NCBI RefSeq assembly: GCF_958298935.1
Contig: NC_084942.1
Coordinates: forward strand, 1,991,501-2,055,500
From: Phragmites australis
Taxonomy: Eukaryota > Streptophyta > Magnoliopsida > Poales > Poaceae
Direction: 5' to 3'
DNA: 64,000 nt
A program made the position numbers and the translations under genes. This document shows, piece after piece, positions 49,995 to 62,108 of this stretch. Under the pieces are notes generated by a model, which was not told the DNA's origin, did no database searches, and saw only the letters and a program-made list of their open reading frames with translations. Positions within the stretch are counted from its first letter, which is position 1; every line of letters begins with the position of its first letter.

Positions 49995-50263
49995 GTATGC
50001 AAGTCTGTCGCTGCCGTTTCGTTGTTTGCTCTTGCTTCTTTTACCTTTTCCCCTTTCCATGTCGCCTGATTTGCACTGTATGCCATGCGTGCTCTGGTTT
50101 CTTGAGCAGTTGAGCGTCGGAAACTAATTATAAAAAAAAAAAGATTCAATTTTTGTTGTTATTGACAGCTTTGGGTCTAGTTGGGTGTTCTCCATACTGT
50201 CAGACCTTAAATTCAATATGCAGTGCTAATTAAATAGCTTCTAATTGCAATTTATGTTTCTAG
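49995..50263 (+). other. intron in the HMG-CoA lyase 5' UTR
   Basis: GTTGAG|GTATGC at 49994/49995 and TTTCTAG at 50263 bound a 269-bp AT-rich interval directly upstream of the start codon, after a GC-rich leader. A leader intron is inferred from splice signals and the change in composition, not from transcript data. Confidence 0.6.
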
Positions 50264-50264
50264 A

Positions 50265-52604
50265 ATGTCGAGCCTTGAGGAGCCGCTTGGTCTCGGGGAC
50301 CTGCCAAAGTTGAGTATTAACAGACTTGAGAGGTTCTCCTCGCCAAGTGTTTATAGGGCAAGAGCTGATGACTGTAACAGCGCCAAGTAAGTTTTACTAC
50401 CGTGCACCTAGCTTCGTTGCAAACAAGAGTTCCCCTCTTATCGTTTGAAGTTTCTGGAATTTAGCGGCATATGATTCTAAACAATTGGGGTGCACAAGGT
50501 CATCAATCAATTATGTAAAATGGATTACCAGTATCACTTTATTAATCGCTTTGCTTCAAAATGTTGCTTCAGTAAAGGAATCATTTGAAAAATGCATATT
50601 ACTTATTTGCTCCAGGTACAACAACTCCTGCAATGGTAGCACTCAGATGGTCTTCCATCGCAATTCTCACCCATGGCATCTGCAATGCCGTAATGCCAGT
50701 TCATCCTGTGATGGAGTGGAGCTTAGAGATCTTCCTCGCAAGGTAGTTTAAATTGCACACATAGGACTGAACCGATATAAAATTTTGTTCATTGCCGTTG
50801 CCTTTATCTAGTCATAATCTTCCAATTCACCATCATGAGGTAAATAAGAATATTTGTAAAAATAAGAAATAGACAATAATGAAAAATATTGGCACCACGA
50901 TGCTTTCCTTTAACCCTGTCGATCAACAATCTGTCTTCAGGTTCTGTGGGGTCTACCAAAGTTTGTGAAGATAGTTGAAGTTGGACCAAGAGACGGCCTG
51001 CAAAATGAACAAGGCAATGTACCAACATCTGTAAAGATCCAGCTGATACACAAATTAGTGGCTGCAGGTTTATCAGTAGTTGAAGCCACAAGTTTTGTTT
51101 CACCAAAATGGGTGCCGCAGGTGATTTACTTAAATCATATGAAGCGACATAATTGGCGTATACTATAATCCATCAGAAGGTCATGAATTTCTTATTTAGC
51201 TCAGTTTGGAACCTGCAGCTATCTGATGCAAAGGATGTACTCAATGGGATCCTGCAAGTGCCAAATGTGCGGTTTCCAGTGTTAACTCCTAACCTCAGAG
51301 TAAGTTGCATAATTTTTTTCTACAACAATGCTTTACCTATTTGCTACTAAAGAATCTGATCTATAGCGATGAATGTGTTTACAGGGATTTGAGGCTGCTG
51401 TTGCAGCTGGTGCAAAAGAAATTGCAGTTTTTGCATCTGCCTCTGAATCCTTCTCTAAGTCGAACATTAACTGTACCATTGAGGAAAGCCTTGTTAGGTA
51501 CCGTGATGTTACTTCTGCTGCCAAGAAACATAGGCTACGTATCCGCGGGTAAGTTAATAAACTTTTAGCCTCTTAAGCTTGAACAATTGTAGGAGAACAA
51601 TTGAATTACTGAAGCTGCTTTGCTGCATTCTGTTCTGAATCTTGCATCATCTCTTTGTGTTAGGTATGTTTCATGTGTGGTTGGTTGCCCTGTTGAAGGC
51701 GCAATACATCCATCGAAGGTGGCATATGTAGCTAAGGAGCTTTATAACATGGGATGCTCGGATATTTCACTTGGAGACACAATTGGTGTTGGTACACCAG
51801 GTACTGATCGTTCATGCTTATGGTTACCCTTTTATGTTCTCAGTTTACTTGAACAGTATGTGGAACTGATCAAAGAAAAAAGTTGTACATTATGTAGCAC
51901 TTTACATATTTTTACTCTGTCGATGCATTCCTAACATGCTGACATGATGTTAACCAAGAATAGGGAAAACACGACATTTTCATTAAAAAAAGGAGAAAGC
52001 TGTCTGCTAATTATTGACTGTAATTTTGTAGTTCCAATCATTTGCACCTTCGATAAGACAGTATGAGTTCCATATCCTGTCCCCTTCTATTTCTCAAAAA
52101 AAGAAGAGAGATATGAGTTCTACATCTCATTGGAACATCTCTGCTCCTTGTTATGTTGTCTGTTGCAGGTAGTGTAGTTGCTATGCTTGAAGCTGTCATG
52201 TCCTTTGTTCCAGTAGACAAGATTGCTGTTCATTTCCATGATACACGCGGCCAAGCCCTTGCAAACATCCTAGTCTCCCTTCAAGTAAGTAAAGATAAAT
52301 TTTCTTTGTCTTGTGACCATAACATTCACAAAAAGCTCACCGTAGCCTTACAAAAAAAATGTTTCGGCAGATGGGGATCAGCATAGTGGACTCATCAGTT
52401 TCAGGCCTGGGAGGGTGCCCGTACGCGAAGGGTGCTACTGGCAATGTCGCCACCGAGGACGTCGTGTACATGCTCCATGGCCTGGGGATAGAGACCAACG
52501 TCGACCTCAGCAAGCTCATGGAGGCTGGCGATTACATCTCCAAGCATCTAGGAAGGCCTTTGGGCTCCAAGACTGCTACCGCTCTGCGCAAGCTAACCAA
52601 CTGA
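50265..52604 (+). CDS. HMGCL: 3-hydroxy-3-methylglutaryl-CoA lyase
   Basis: Eight coding exons: 50265-50386, 50616-50742, 50941-51120, 51219-51299, 51385-51548, 51664-51800, 52169-52284, 52371-52604. All are GT-AG; 386 residues plus stop. The enzyme splits HMG-CoA to acetyl-CoA and acetoacetate, the last step of leucine breakdown, usually in mitochondria. The start [10 protein letters not shown] matches the plant family start recalled from Arabidopsis. The TIM-barrel has [15 protein letters not shown] (Arg100/Asp101), [23 protein letters not shown], the metal-binding [12 protein letters not shown], and the signature [20 protein letters not shown] with Cys325 at the active site. The usual HDTYG is HDTRG here. 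The N-terminal extension (1-90) is poorly conserved and could carry targeting. A partial copy of its last exon and 3' UTR lies at 62836-63199. Confidence 0.96.
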
Positions 52605-52824
52605 GTCCACGAAGATCATTTTCGGGACCCCCAAAAGAAGATGCATCAGCTGGTGTCATCACACGTATTTACGTAGGCAGGTCATATAAATGTCTACGGT
52701 CTCAATTTAGTTTTCATTCGTGAAAGTACACAGAGCAAACTGATGTACACAAATTTGTATTCTGAATAATCAGCATCTTTCATGGAAGATATCGTGTTTG
52801 CAAAAAAGGGACAGAAGCATGGCC
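52463..52824 (+). repeat. source copy of the duplicated HMGCL 3' end
   Basis: From GTCGTGTACATG in the last exon, through the stop codon and 3' UTR, to AGAAGCATG, this segment is repeated with few differences at 62836-63199, in the same orientation about 10.4 kb downstream. Confidence 0.9.
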
Positions 52825-53814
52825 ATTGCGTCTGATTACTGGTTACTTGCTGACATCATCTGGTGTTGTACTCCATATCTGTTGTGCAGGCGCCCATCTG
52901 GAGTCCTTTTTTAAGAGGAAGCAGCTGCTGTAAATATGATAACAAGTCTGCAGACTTGAGTCGTGTTAAAGGCCTGTTTGGACAGGGTATATTTGGATTG
53001 AAATCCTAAAACTTGCGGAGTAATCCTCGCCAGTTGTTTATGTGTCCTTTTGAATTGTGTTTTCATGGCTCCGAGCCTCCTAACGGTTCAGAGCTTGAGG
53101 AGATTCCATATGATAGAGCCAAACACTCTAGCTTTCACTTGCAGTTACTACGACGCTACATGTTTCAGCAATTTTCCTCCTGCAATCCTGCTCGAAAAAA
53201 ACGAACAAATATGTACAGTTGGGTGAATGTGAATCCACTCTTTTGTATCGACTGGGCTTGGGCGCGCGCGCCAGCCATTGGCCGCCATGCCCAGCTAGCA
53301 GCCGGTGATCAAGTCGTTCGCCTCCAGCTGAACCGTCCGTGGCCCTAGCTGGATGCAAGAGGCGGAGGCAGAGGGGCCTCCAGGGTGAAGGAGAGAGATG
53401 CAAGGAACGGCCGGTGTGCGGCGGCTCTCTGGCGAGCCTCGGCGTGGAGCAGAGGAGGCGTTTCTTGCGACCGCAGGGGTGGTCGTTGTTCCAAACACCT
53501 ACGACTCCTTGGTGCTCCGACCACCCTTGCCGATGCAAGGTGGGAACTAGATGCGAGGGCTACGGGAGGAAGGGGAGGGACGCTAGGATGTCCTGAGTAC
53601 CGGCGGCGCTCCGGCAAGCCACGGCGTGAAGAGGAGGCGGCGTTTCTTGGGCACCCTCGGGGTGGTCGGTATCTCGAATAACGTCCACCCTTGGGTCGTC
53701 AAGCTCGGACGCCGGAGTTCAGTGGGGTCCGTCGGCTCAGGAGAAGCAGAGGGCTGCTCACCTGGCCGTCTTAGGCGGCGCCGCGGCGGCGCTACCGAGA
53801 CGTGTCTGTGGAAA
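52825..53814. other. intergenic with an internal 180-bp repeat
   Basis: No gene is supported. GC-rich texts near 53419-53500 and 53600-53680 are diverged copies: both read GGCGGC..CTC.GGC.AGCC, then GGCGT, then GGCGTTTCTTG and GGGGTGGTCG. They are offset by about 180 bp. 'ggcctgtttggacaggg' near 52972 resembles a MITE end. Confidence 0.5.
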
Positions 53815-53937
53815 TGTATCACGGATTGGACTGATGGGCTAGGTGGCCCACTCGGACTGAAGACAACAGCAGTATGTGAGAAGCATCGGGAGAGAAGAGC
53901 AGACATGGAAGAACAACCAGAGAACAGCTTCTTCTAC
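53815..53937 (+). repeat. LTR-like direct repeat, copy 1
   Basis: TGTATCACGGATTGGACTGA ... GAACAACCAGAGAACAGCTTCTTCTAC matches copy 2 at 54930-55040, which continues at 62333-62365 after the Copia insertion. Copy 2 starts TGTCACGG right after a purine-rich AAGGGGAGATAA, as a 3' LTR does. Confidence 0.6.
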
Positions 53938-54279
53938 AATGCATTTACACTTCTTGAGAAGTACCGGGCAAACCATATTGGCTCTCATGCATTTACACTT
54001 CAGGAAGGGGAGTCTACTACCTCAGGAGTGATGGTTAGTGCATGGCAGAGGTGTGCTACAAGTTTGCTGATCCTTCTCTGGTTCACCACCGCCCATCATC
54101 TTCGCCGACATCATCGCGCTCCTCTGCGAGTGTGGTCTTCCCACAGTACCTTGAGGATACGTGGAGCCCCAACTGCAGGAGGGAAGCAGCTCTGGACTTC
54201 CCGTTGCCAATCGACAAGCAAGGCATATGTAAGGATGCCTGACAAAAGAAGAAGACTATAAGTTAGATAATCCAGTTGT

Positions 54280-54530
54280 GTGGTGGGGTTTCTGTCAGCC
54301 AATGCTTACAATCAGTGGACACCTTTATCTGTGTATGGGCAGTTTCCAAAACCTCGCTATCAGCATGGAGCAGGTGTTGTGCAGAAGAAAATGTATCTCT
54401 TTGATGGAAACCACTATGGCCATTACGGTTCTGGACTTCCAGAGTTTGCTCTGGTCCAAGCTGGAAGCTAAATCGCAATTGGGACTTTCAGTATCAGCTG
54501 AGACGTGCTGGACACTCATTGAATTCAGGG
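54280..54530 (+). pseudogene. kelch-repeat acyl-CoA-binding protein fragment
   Basis: Frame 54280-54471 encodes YNQWTPLSVYGQFPKPRYQH and GAGVVQKKMYLFDGNH, then the next frame gives VLDFQSLLWSKLEAKSQ. This is the first kelch repeat of plant acyl-CoA-binding proteins of the ACBP4/5 (rice ACBP6) type, recalled as 'YDQWTPLSVSGQLPKPRYKH...GGNHNGRYL..VLDFKSLSWSKLEAK'. A deletion of about 14 bases between NHYGHY and VLDF shifts the frame. Only this part survives. It sits between two LTR-like direct repeats, so retroelement capture is possible. The flanking frames 53905-54240 are protein-like but unassigned. Confidence 0.6.
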
Positions 54531-54929
54531 GGAAACAAAATCATGTCTCTTGCATATTTGCTCAGTTGCTTCAACTACTTGTCAGGTTGCAGCAGAAGCA
54601 TGCTGGGGCGACTATCACGAATGGAAATCATGCTTGCAAGACCGCTACCGATGGTGGAGGACTAGGGACTTGGCTGTCCTACAACCTGAGTTCGGTGAAC
54701 GAGTTGGTCGAGCAGTTGGTGGCTACGCATTTACGCAAGATGGAGGTGTGTCTATCAAGGGAGATTACTATGGTTGGTCAGTTAGGTTGGGAGCTCTTTC
54801 CTGTTGGATCAAGTCGGTTGATGTGGTCAACTATCAAGAAGTGTCGAGTGTGGGACCTTGGAGGTAAGATGATTCACAAGACTCGCGCTCTATCGGCTTG
54901 AGGGCAAGCTGAGCCTCAAGGGGAGATAA

Positions 54930-55040
54930 TGTCACGGATTGGGCTAATGGGCCGGATGGTGAGCTGGATAGTAATGGGCTGGGTGGCCCACTCGAACTGA
55001 AGACAACAGCTGTATATGAGAAGCATCAGGAGAGAAGACA
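54930..55040 (+). repeat. LTR-like direct repeat, copy 2 (split by Copia)
   Basis: TGTCACGGATTGGGCTAATG ... GAGAAGCATCAGGAGAGAAGACA parallels copy 1 with one 26-bp extra segment. It is cut at 55040 by the older Copia element and resumes at 62333 with TCGAAGAACAACCAGAGAAT. Confidence 0.65.
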
Positions 55041-55341
55041 TGTTAGTTAATCCTTGTGTCTCGGTTTGTGTTAGTTTGATCTTTTTGCTATGTCAGTTAC
55101 TGCTACAACAGTATGTCATATTGCAACAACACGATGGTTACTGTAGTGACAGTACGATGTTTACTGTATCAGCAGTAAGTCGTTTTGTGCCTATATATAT
55201 TGGGCTGACCCCCCTGGTTGTAATGAGAAATGCCTTGGAGGTTCTAAATCCATGAAAAGTTGTTAGCAGGAAACTAATGTGCCCAGTGTGTGCACGCGTG
55301 TGTATTCTTCCAACCTACCTCTCGTAGGATCAAATGCAACA
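55041..55341 (+). repeat. 5' LTR of the old Copia element (301 bp)
   Basis: It is longer than the 219-bp 3' LTR because of about 82 bases near 55100-55180 (texts such as 'ttactgtagtgacagtacg') missing from the 3' copy. Substitutions and small indels are scattered elsewhere. Confidence 0.9.
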
Positions 55342-55375
55342 ATTGGTACCAGAGCCAGGGTTGATCAATCCCGGC

Positions 55376-58300
55376 GATGTCAGCTCCTACGAGTGGTGTG
55401 GCTCTGAGTCCCCCTCGACGCTTCAACCACCGCCGCTCCCCATCGCCGTCGTCACGACGATTGCGACACCGAGACATCGGTGGACACGATACGGTCGTCC
55501 ACCATGTGGTTAAGGAGGTTGGTAGCGTGTCGTACCTAATCCTCACACAGAGCAACTACACTGACTGGAGCCTGCTCATAAAGGTCATGCTATAGGCTCG
55601 CGGCCTCTGGGACGCAGTGGAGTTTGATGATGCAGATTTATACCGCATGGCGCTGGAGGCCATCCTTCGTGACGTGCCCCAAGAGATGATCGGCATGCTC
55701 GCTGTCAAAACGAGAGCCAAGCAGGCTTGGGACGCCATCAAATCGATGTTCGTCGGTGAAAATCATGTCCTCAAGGCCTCAACACAATAGCTAAGGGAGG
55801 AATTCGAGACAATCTCGTCCCGTGATGCGGAGACAATCAATGATTTCGCGATGTGTCTCTCCGGCCTCGTTACCAACCTCGCCACACTCGGAGAAACGCT
55901 TGAAGAACAGAAAGTGGTAGAAAAATATCTGCGTGTAATCCCTAAAAATATTTCGCAGATTGCTTTATCCATTAGGACTCTTCTCGATCTCTCGACGCTC
56001 ACGCTGGAGGAAGTGGTGGGGAGGCTAAAGGTAGTGGAGGATCATCTCAATCCGGAAGAATCCCCTGCCGTCAGCGGAAAGCTCCTCCTCACTGAGGGGC
56101 AATGGCTCCTACGCATGAAGGAGCGGAAGTGAAAGGATAATGATGTCGTCTAGGAAGGGGTGAATAGGCGTTTTTGCAAAAAAATCGTCCCCTTTTAACG
56201 TTGGCCTAAACTTGCAGCGGAATATAAATTAACAGATTTTTCACAAGTGAAAAACCTAAATATGCTAGGCTCAACTAGTGCACAATCACCCTAAATAAGT
56301 GTGGAAATTACAATTCTAAGGTGACAAAAATTATTCAATTCTAGCAAGAGATATGCAATAAAACTTAAATTGAAAAAGGCTGAAAATATTATTCACACGC
56401 CTGAAATCACTGTTCATCCGGAGTATTCGGGGTAGTCCGGATACTCCGGGTTGTACAGGTCCGAAATCTCCGGTAAAGTTCAGATTCTCCGAGTTCTGAA
56501 CAGAACTGAGCCTGAAACTGAATATAAAGGATGGGTAGAGAGTTCTAGCTCAAACCAAGTGATGTCGTGTGCTCCCGGAGATGATCCCAAGTAGATTCAC
56601 AGAGAACCTACACTCAAATACACACAAACAAGTAGATCGAATAATATGCACAAAGATTGAGCAAGAACTCAAAAGTAGAGGAACAAAAGAGGAGACACAA
56701 AATTTGTTTCCCGAAGTTCAGATGCACCACCGTGAATCCTACGTCTCCGTTGAGGAAGCTCCAACGAGCCGGGTCTCTTTCAACCGCTTTTCTCGATCCA
56801 CTAGCTTTATCTCTTCCCTTTCGGAGGCAAGATCGACCTTCACAAACTTTCCCGCGGCTCACCACACGCGTGGGAGCTCACCGGGCAACACCTAGCCGGC
56901 TAGGAGGCTTCACATCCAAGAGTAACAAACGCAATCGAACTTCTTGCTGATGAACTTGAGTGCTCAAGATTGGATTTGGCTCACTTGCACTCAATCTTCC
57001 AATCTCTCAACCTAACTCACTTTTCTTCTCAAATCATACACTAGAATGGAGTGGGAGGGAGTTCTTTTGGCTCTAAAATGTGTTTCTTTTGTACCCTTGC
57101 AGCAGCCCCACAGGATGGGGGTGAGGGGATATAAATAGCCCACTTCAAAAAACTAGCCATTACTCAACTTTTCTGGTCTTACGGAGTCTCCAGGGTACAC
57201 CGGAGTATCCGGGTGAATTGGAACAGCCCAAACTGAGATCCTCTAGCGGAGACTAACCCAGAGTCTCTGGCCAGCCTGGAGTATCCGTCCTACCCCAGAG
57301 TATCTAGGTTCAGCACAGCTGACCTCTGAAAAACGGCGATAACTTTTGATCCCGGAGTCCGATTTTGACGATTTTAGACTTTATGGAAAGCTTATTCAGA
57401 GGGTTACACATCCCAGCTTAATTCATGACCTAAAACAAATGAGATCAAATTAGGAACACTCTGAAATCCAATTCAGACACTTCCACACTTTTCACACCGG
57501 GATTTCTAAAAAGAAACTCTCACATGGGTTTGGTTAGAAACTCTTGAGCATTGAGACACGACAATTAGCTCACGTTGCATCCCTCTTAATAGTGCGGCAT
57601 ACCTATACTCAAATTCAAAGATAAAACTTGTTTGAACCACTTTGAGCATTTGAAAACTTTCAAGTACTGCTTCTTTCTTTCAAACCTTGAGGGTTGCTAA
57701 CTTCCATATATTTTTCACTTCATCTCTTCTTGATTCTTCATATGATTGATGTGAATCATCTATAGCTTCCCATAGCCTCGCACGATCCATCGGCGCAAAG
57801 CCTTCACTCGCTCTTCACCACCGCGTTGGTCCTTCGACGCCAAGCCATTTGCTTCCCCTTCACCATGGATGGTCCATCGCAGCCGAATCTTGCTTGCCCT
57901 TCACCGTATTACCATAGAAAATCACTTTGTATTCAACATCTTCAAAGAACTCATTTTATCAAATATGGAGTCCACTCTTGTTCTTCACTCTTGGCATATA
58001 TGATTTCAATTCAACTTATGCCTTCGTATGGATCCTAACCCCAACTCACTCTTAAGCACATAGCACACGGGTTAATCCATAAAACTCTATTGACAGTATC
58101 ATACCTTTAGTTATTTGATCTCCACAAGTAACTTAGCATTCAAGCTTATTGCCAAACTTATTGAACTTCTTCTTCTTCTTATGAGCATCACTAAAATCTC
58201 AATGACTTTTGATGCAATTCTTTGAACTCACGGTATTTCTCAAAGAATCCATGCTTCATCATTTATGCATGTCCTATGGAATAACCTAATAGCAATTCTC

Positions 58301-61300
58301 AATATGATTGTTAGTCCATAGACATTGTCATCACTTACCCGAGTATCACCTAGAGCTCATTCATCTTGATGTATTTTCATTCTCCCCATTCACCTAGAGC
58401 TCATGCATATCTCTTATCCATGCATCACCTATAGAACATCTACTAACAAACTCAACACCATTGTTAGTCCATAGGTATTGTCATTAATTACCAAAACCAC
58501 ATAGGGGCATAGGGGATAGATGCACTTTCAGGAAGTAGGGCAAAGGGTCCTCAGGCAGCGAAAATGCCCATCACCATGCACGCACACCACAGAAGAAAGG
58601 GGGAGGTGGTGGCTCCGATGGCAAGGAGGCCGCTCGCGATCTCTCCCACGACAAGTGCCACAATTACGGACATTATGGCCACTGGGCCAAGCACCGCCGA
58701 TTGCCTAAGAAGAAGCAGGCTTATTTTTCCTAGGGCGAGGAGGAAGAAGACGAGCCTACGCTCTTGATGGCGCAAGTGTGCTCTCTCAGTGATACCAAGG
58801 GCCACCTCCAAGCCACATCCACCTCGATGAGCCGCGCAAACAAGTCCACCTTAGTGCCAGTGACGATGGCGACAACCTGGAGGGCTGGTACTTCGACACC
58901 GGTGCCACCAACCACATGACGGGTCATCACAATGTCTTCGTGAAGCTCGATCGAGGGGTGGTAGGCTCCGTCCATTTCGGAGATGGCTTGCTAATTGACA
59001 TCCGCGACTGTGGCACCAGCTTATTCACCGGGAAGAATGGAGAGCGTAAGGCGCTCTCCGGTGTCTACTTCATATCATGGCTGAAGAATAGCATCATCAG
59101 CGTGGACTAGCTAGACGAGGGTGGCTCCAAGGTGCTGATCGATAATGGCATCTTGCAGATCTGGGACCACCATCGTCGCCTCCTTGTCAAAGTTCATCGC
59201 AGGCGCAACCGGCTGTACATCCCGCGCTTCGATGTTGCCCATCCCATCTGTCTCATGGTGCACCACGACGAGAATGCCTGGCAGTGGCACGCTCTCTATG
59301 GCCACATAAGCTTCGACGCACTCTGGTGGCTAGCGCACCATGAGATGGTGCAGGGCCTGCCACAGTTGGAGCACGTTGAGCAGTAGTGTGACACGTGTAT
59401 CACCACCAAGAACCACCGAGCTCCATTCCTATCACAGGCCAAGTATCAGGCGAAAGAGCGCCTCAACCTTGTCCATGGAGATCATTGTTGTCCCATCACA
59501 CCAGCGACACTAGGTGGACATCGTTTCTTCCTGCTGATGGTGGACAACGCCAGCCGCTATATGTGGCTGATGCTCTTGGATGCAAAGAGCAACGCAGCGG
59601 CGGTGATCAAGGCAATCCAGGTGGAGGTGGAGAGCGGTCGGAAGCTTTGCGTCCTCCGCACCGACAACAACGATGAATTCACGTTCATTGACTTCACGCG
59701 CCATCGCGTAGATCGCGGTGTCCAGCGATACTTCTTCGCACTGTACATCCCACAGCAAAACGACGTGGTGGAGAGGCGTAATCATTCTATTGTCGTGACA
59801 GAGCGCACGCTCCTGAAACAGAGGGTCATGCTGGCAGAGTTTTGGGGAGAGGTAGTGAGCGTGCCAGCGGTTTGTCTTCCTACTCAATCACGCGCAACAA
59901 AGAGCATGGATAGAGTGATGCCGTTCGAGGTGTGTCACGATCGAAAGCCAGCGGTGAACTTCTTCCGCACCTTCGGCTATCTGGTGTAAGTCAAGGAGGT
60001 GCGACCACATTTGCAGAATCTTGATGACAGGAGCATGCCCTATGTCTTCATTGGCTACGAGCGTGGCTTGAAGGTGTATCGCCTCTATGACCCGAGAACC
60101 AAGCGCGTCCACATGTTGCGAGATGTGATCTTCGATGAGGATGCTAGATGGAGCTAGGAGGCGGATGCAGCTGGGAGCATCGCTCTGTCGAGCGACTTCA
60201 CCATGAAGTTCATGGTGAGTCAAGTCCATCTCCCAGCGGCTGAAGGGCCCACCTTAGCCGGGGAGGAACACCGGCAACGGAACCACCTGCACCAAGTCCA
60301 GCGGTGGCTGATGCATTGCCCAGAACACCGAGCGATGAATCTACCTAGGAGGCGGACTTTTTTACCACCGCCAAATGATAGTGCCAAGCTCGACGCACAC
60401 CACAACGACAACCCAGTACACCACCGCATCGTCGACAAGCTTCTCGGCGGCGAGGGAGCTCGAGCGGGATATGCTACCTGCGTCCTGGGCGACATTGAGT
60501 TGCACCTGGCGAGCGTAGGAGAGCCGAGCTCCTTCATCGAGGCGGAACATGACACGACGTGGCGAGCAGTGATGCTGGAAGAGATGAAGTCCATCGAGGA
60601 GAATGGGGCATGGACACTGGTGGAGCTGTCGTGTGGACACCACTCAATCGGGCTCAAATGGGTGTTCAAGCTCAAGAAAGATGAAGCTGGAGCTGTGATT
60701 AAGCACAAAGCCAGCCTCATCGCCAAGGGCTATATGCAGCAGCTGGGCGTGGACTTTGATAAGGTATTCGCACCTGTTGCCCATACGAAGTCCGTGCGCC
60801 TGCTGCTGGCGCTAGCTGCCCAAGAGGAATGGCCGGTCCATCGCCTGGATGTGAGATTGGCCTTTCTCAATGGTGAATTGGAGGAGAAAGTGTATGTAGC
60901 ATAGCTGCCAGGGTTCATCATTGTCGGAGAAGAGGACAAGGTCCTGCGGCTACGGAAGGTGCTCTACGGCCTACGACAAGCACCTCGTGCATGGTACACG
61001 AAGCTCGATAGCGCATTGAGGGCTCTCGGCTTCAATCAGAGCGTGCACAAATATGCAACGTACCGGTGTGGTCATGGCAACATGCTGCTGCTCCTTGGGG
61101 TCTACGTGCATGATCTGATAATCACGGGATTGACAAAAGGGGAGATCGATTGATTCAAGGCGGAGATCGATTGATTCAAGGCAGAGATAAAGACTCAATT
61201 CAGGATGAGCAACCTCGGTTTGGTCTCCTTCTACCTTGGGATCGAGGTCTAGCAGAGCAAAAACGGCGACGACATCACGCTGTGCCAAGTGCACTACGCC

Positions 61301-62098
61301 GCTCGAATTCTGGAGATGGCGCGGATGAGAGACTACAATCCCGCTCACACCCCGATGGAGGAACGGCTCAAGCTCAACCGCGATTGCACGGCGGTAGAAG
61401 AGGACACGATGGAGTACATGAGGCTTGTCGGCAGCCTCCGCTACTTCATCCACACGTGTCCAGATCTCACCTTCAGCATCGAGTTCGTGACCCGCTTCAT
61501 TGAGTGACCAACTCAAGAGCATTTGGCGGCCGTGAAGAGGATCATGTGCTATGTTATCGGGACGATCAACTACAGCTGCCGCTATGGGAAAGTAGAGGTG
61601 GGATGGCTAGTTAGCTACCGTGATAGTGACCTCACCGGCGATAATGATACACAGAAGAGCACTTATGGCGCTCTATTCTTCTACGACGACAGCTTGGTGA
61701 GTTGGCAATATCTCAAACAGAGGGTGGTGGCCCTATCGTCCTGTGAAGCAGAGAATGTTGCTGCCGCCACTGTTGCTACACAAGGTGTGTGGTTGGCTCG
61801 TCTGGTCAGCGACTTCAAGGGGAAGCCTGCCGACACCGTCGAGCTCAAGGTTGACAACAAATTAGCCCTAGCATTGAGCAAAAATCCTATGTTCCATGAG
61901 CACAGCAAGCACATCAATGTGCGCTACCACTTTATCAGGGAGTGCTTGGACAACAGGAATGTCAGTGCAGACTTCATTGGTACAAAGGACTAGCTCGCAG
62001 ATATCTTAACAAAGACATTAGGGAAAGTTCAATTCCAGGAGCTTAGAGCTAGGACTAGAATGGTCCAAATTAAACTTAAGCAAACAATTAAGGCTTAG
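55376..62098 (+). pseudogene. gag-pol of the old Copia element, heavily mutated
   Basis: Pieces in several frames show the Copia order: a gag region from 55376 (stops at 55592 and 55788), a damaged zinc knuckle (CHNYGHYGHWAKH near 58653), protease WYFDTGATNHMTG near 58890, GAG-pre-integrase WQWHALYGH near 59280, integrase VDNASRYMWLMLL and CVLRTDNNDEF, reverse transcriptase from 60560 (KWVFKLKKDEAG, LYGLRQAPRAWY), and RNase H from 61530 (SSCEAENVAAATVA, KHINVRYHFIRE). The YVDD catalytic box reads YVHD (about 61105). Many stops and frameshifts are present, including a 23-bp tandem duplication at 61140-61190. It cannot be active. Confidence 0.93.
56130..58530. mobile_element. 2.4-kb probable solo LTR inside the old Copia element
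   Basis: The insertion begins TGAAAGGATAATGATGTCG and ends GATAGATGCACTTTCA, with TG...CA ends, 6-bp inverted tips TGAAAG/CTTTCA, and a perfect 5-bp duplication GGAAG (56125-56129 and 58531-58535). It splits the gag region of the host element. 'gaaggggtgaataggcg' near its left end is a text I know from abundant grass LTR repeats. It has no coding region, primer site or second LTR, which fits a solo LTR left by recombination. About ten variants of CGGAGTATCCGG lie at 56420-57310. Confidence 0.8.
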
Positions 62099-62108
62099 GG
62101 AGAGTAAT

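Noticed and set aside
49421..50149. 242-codon minus-strand frame across the HMG-CoA lyase leader
   Set aside because: Lies over a GC-rich promoter/leader and its intron; no domain.
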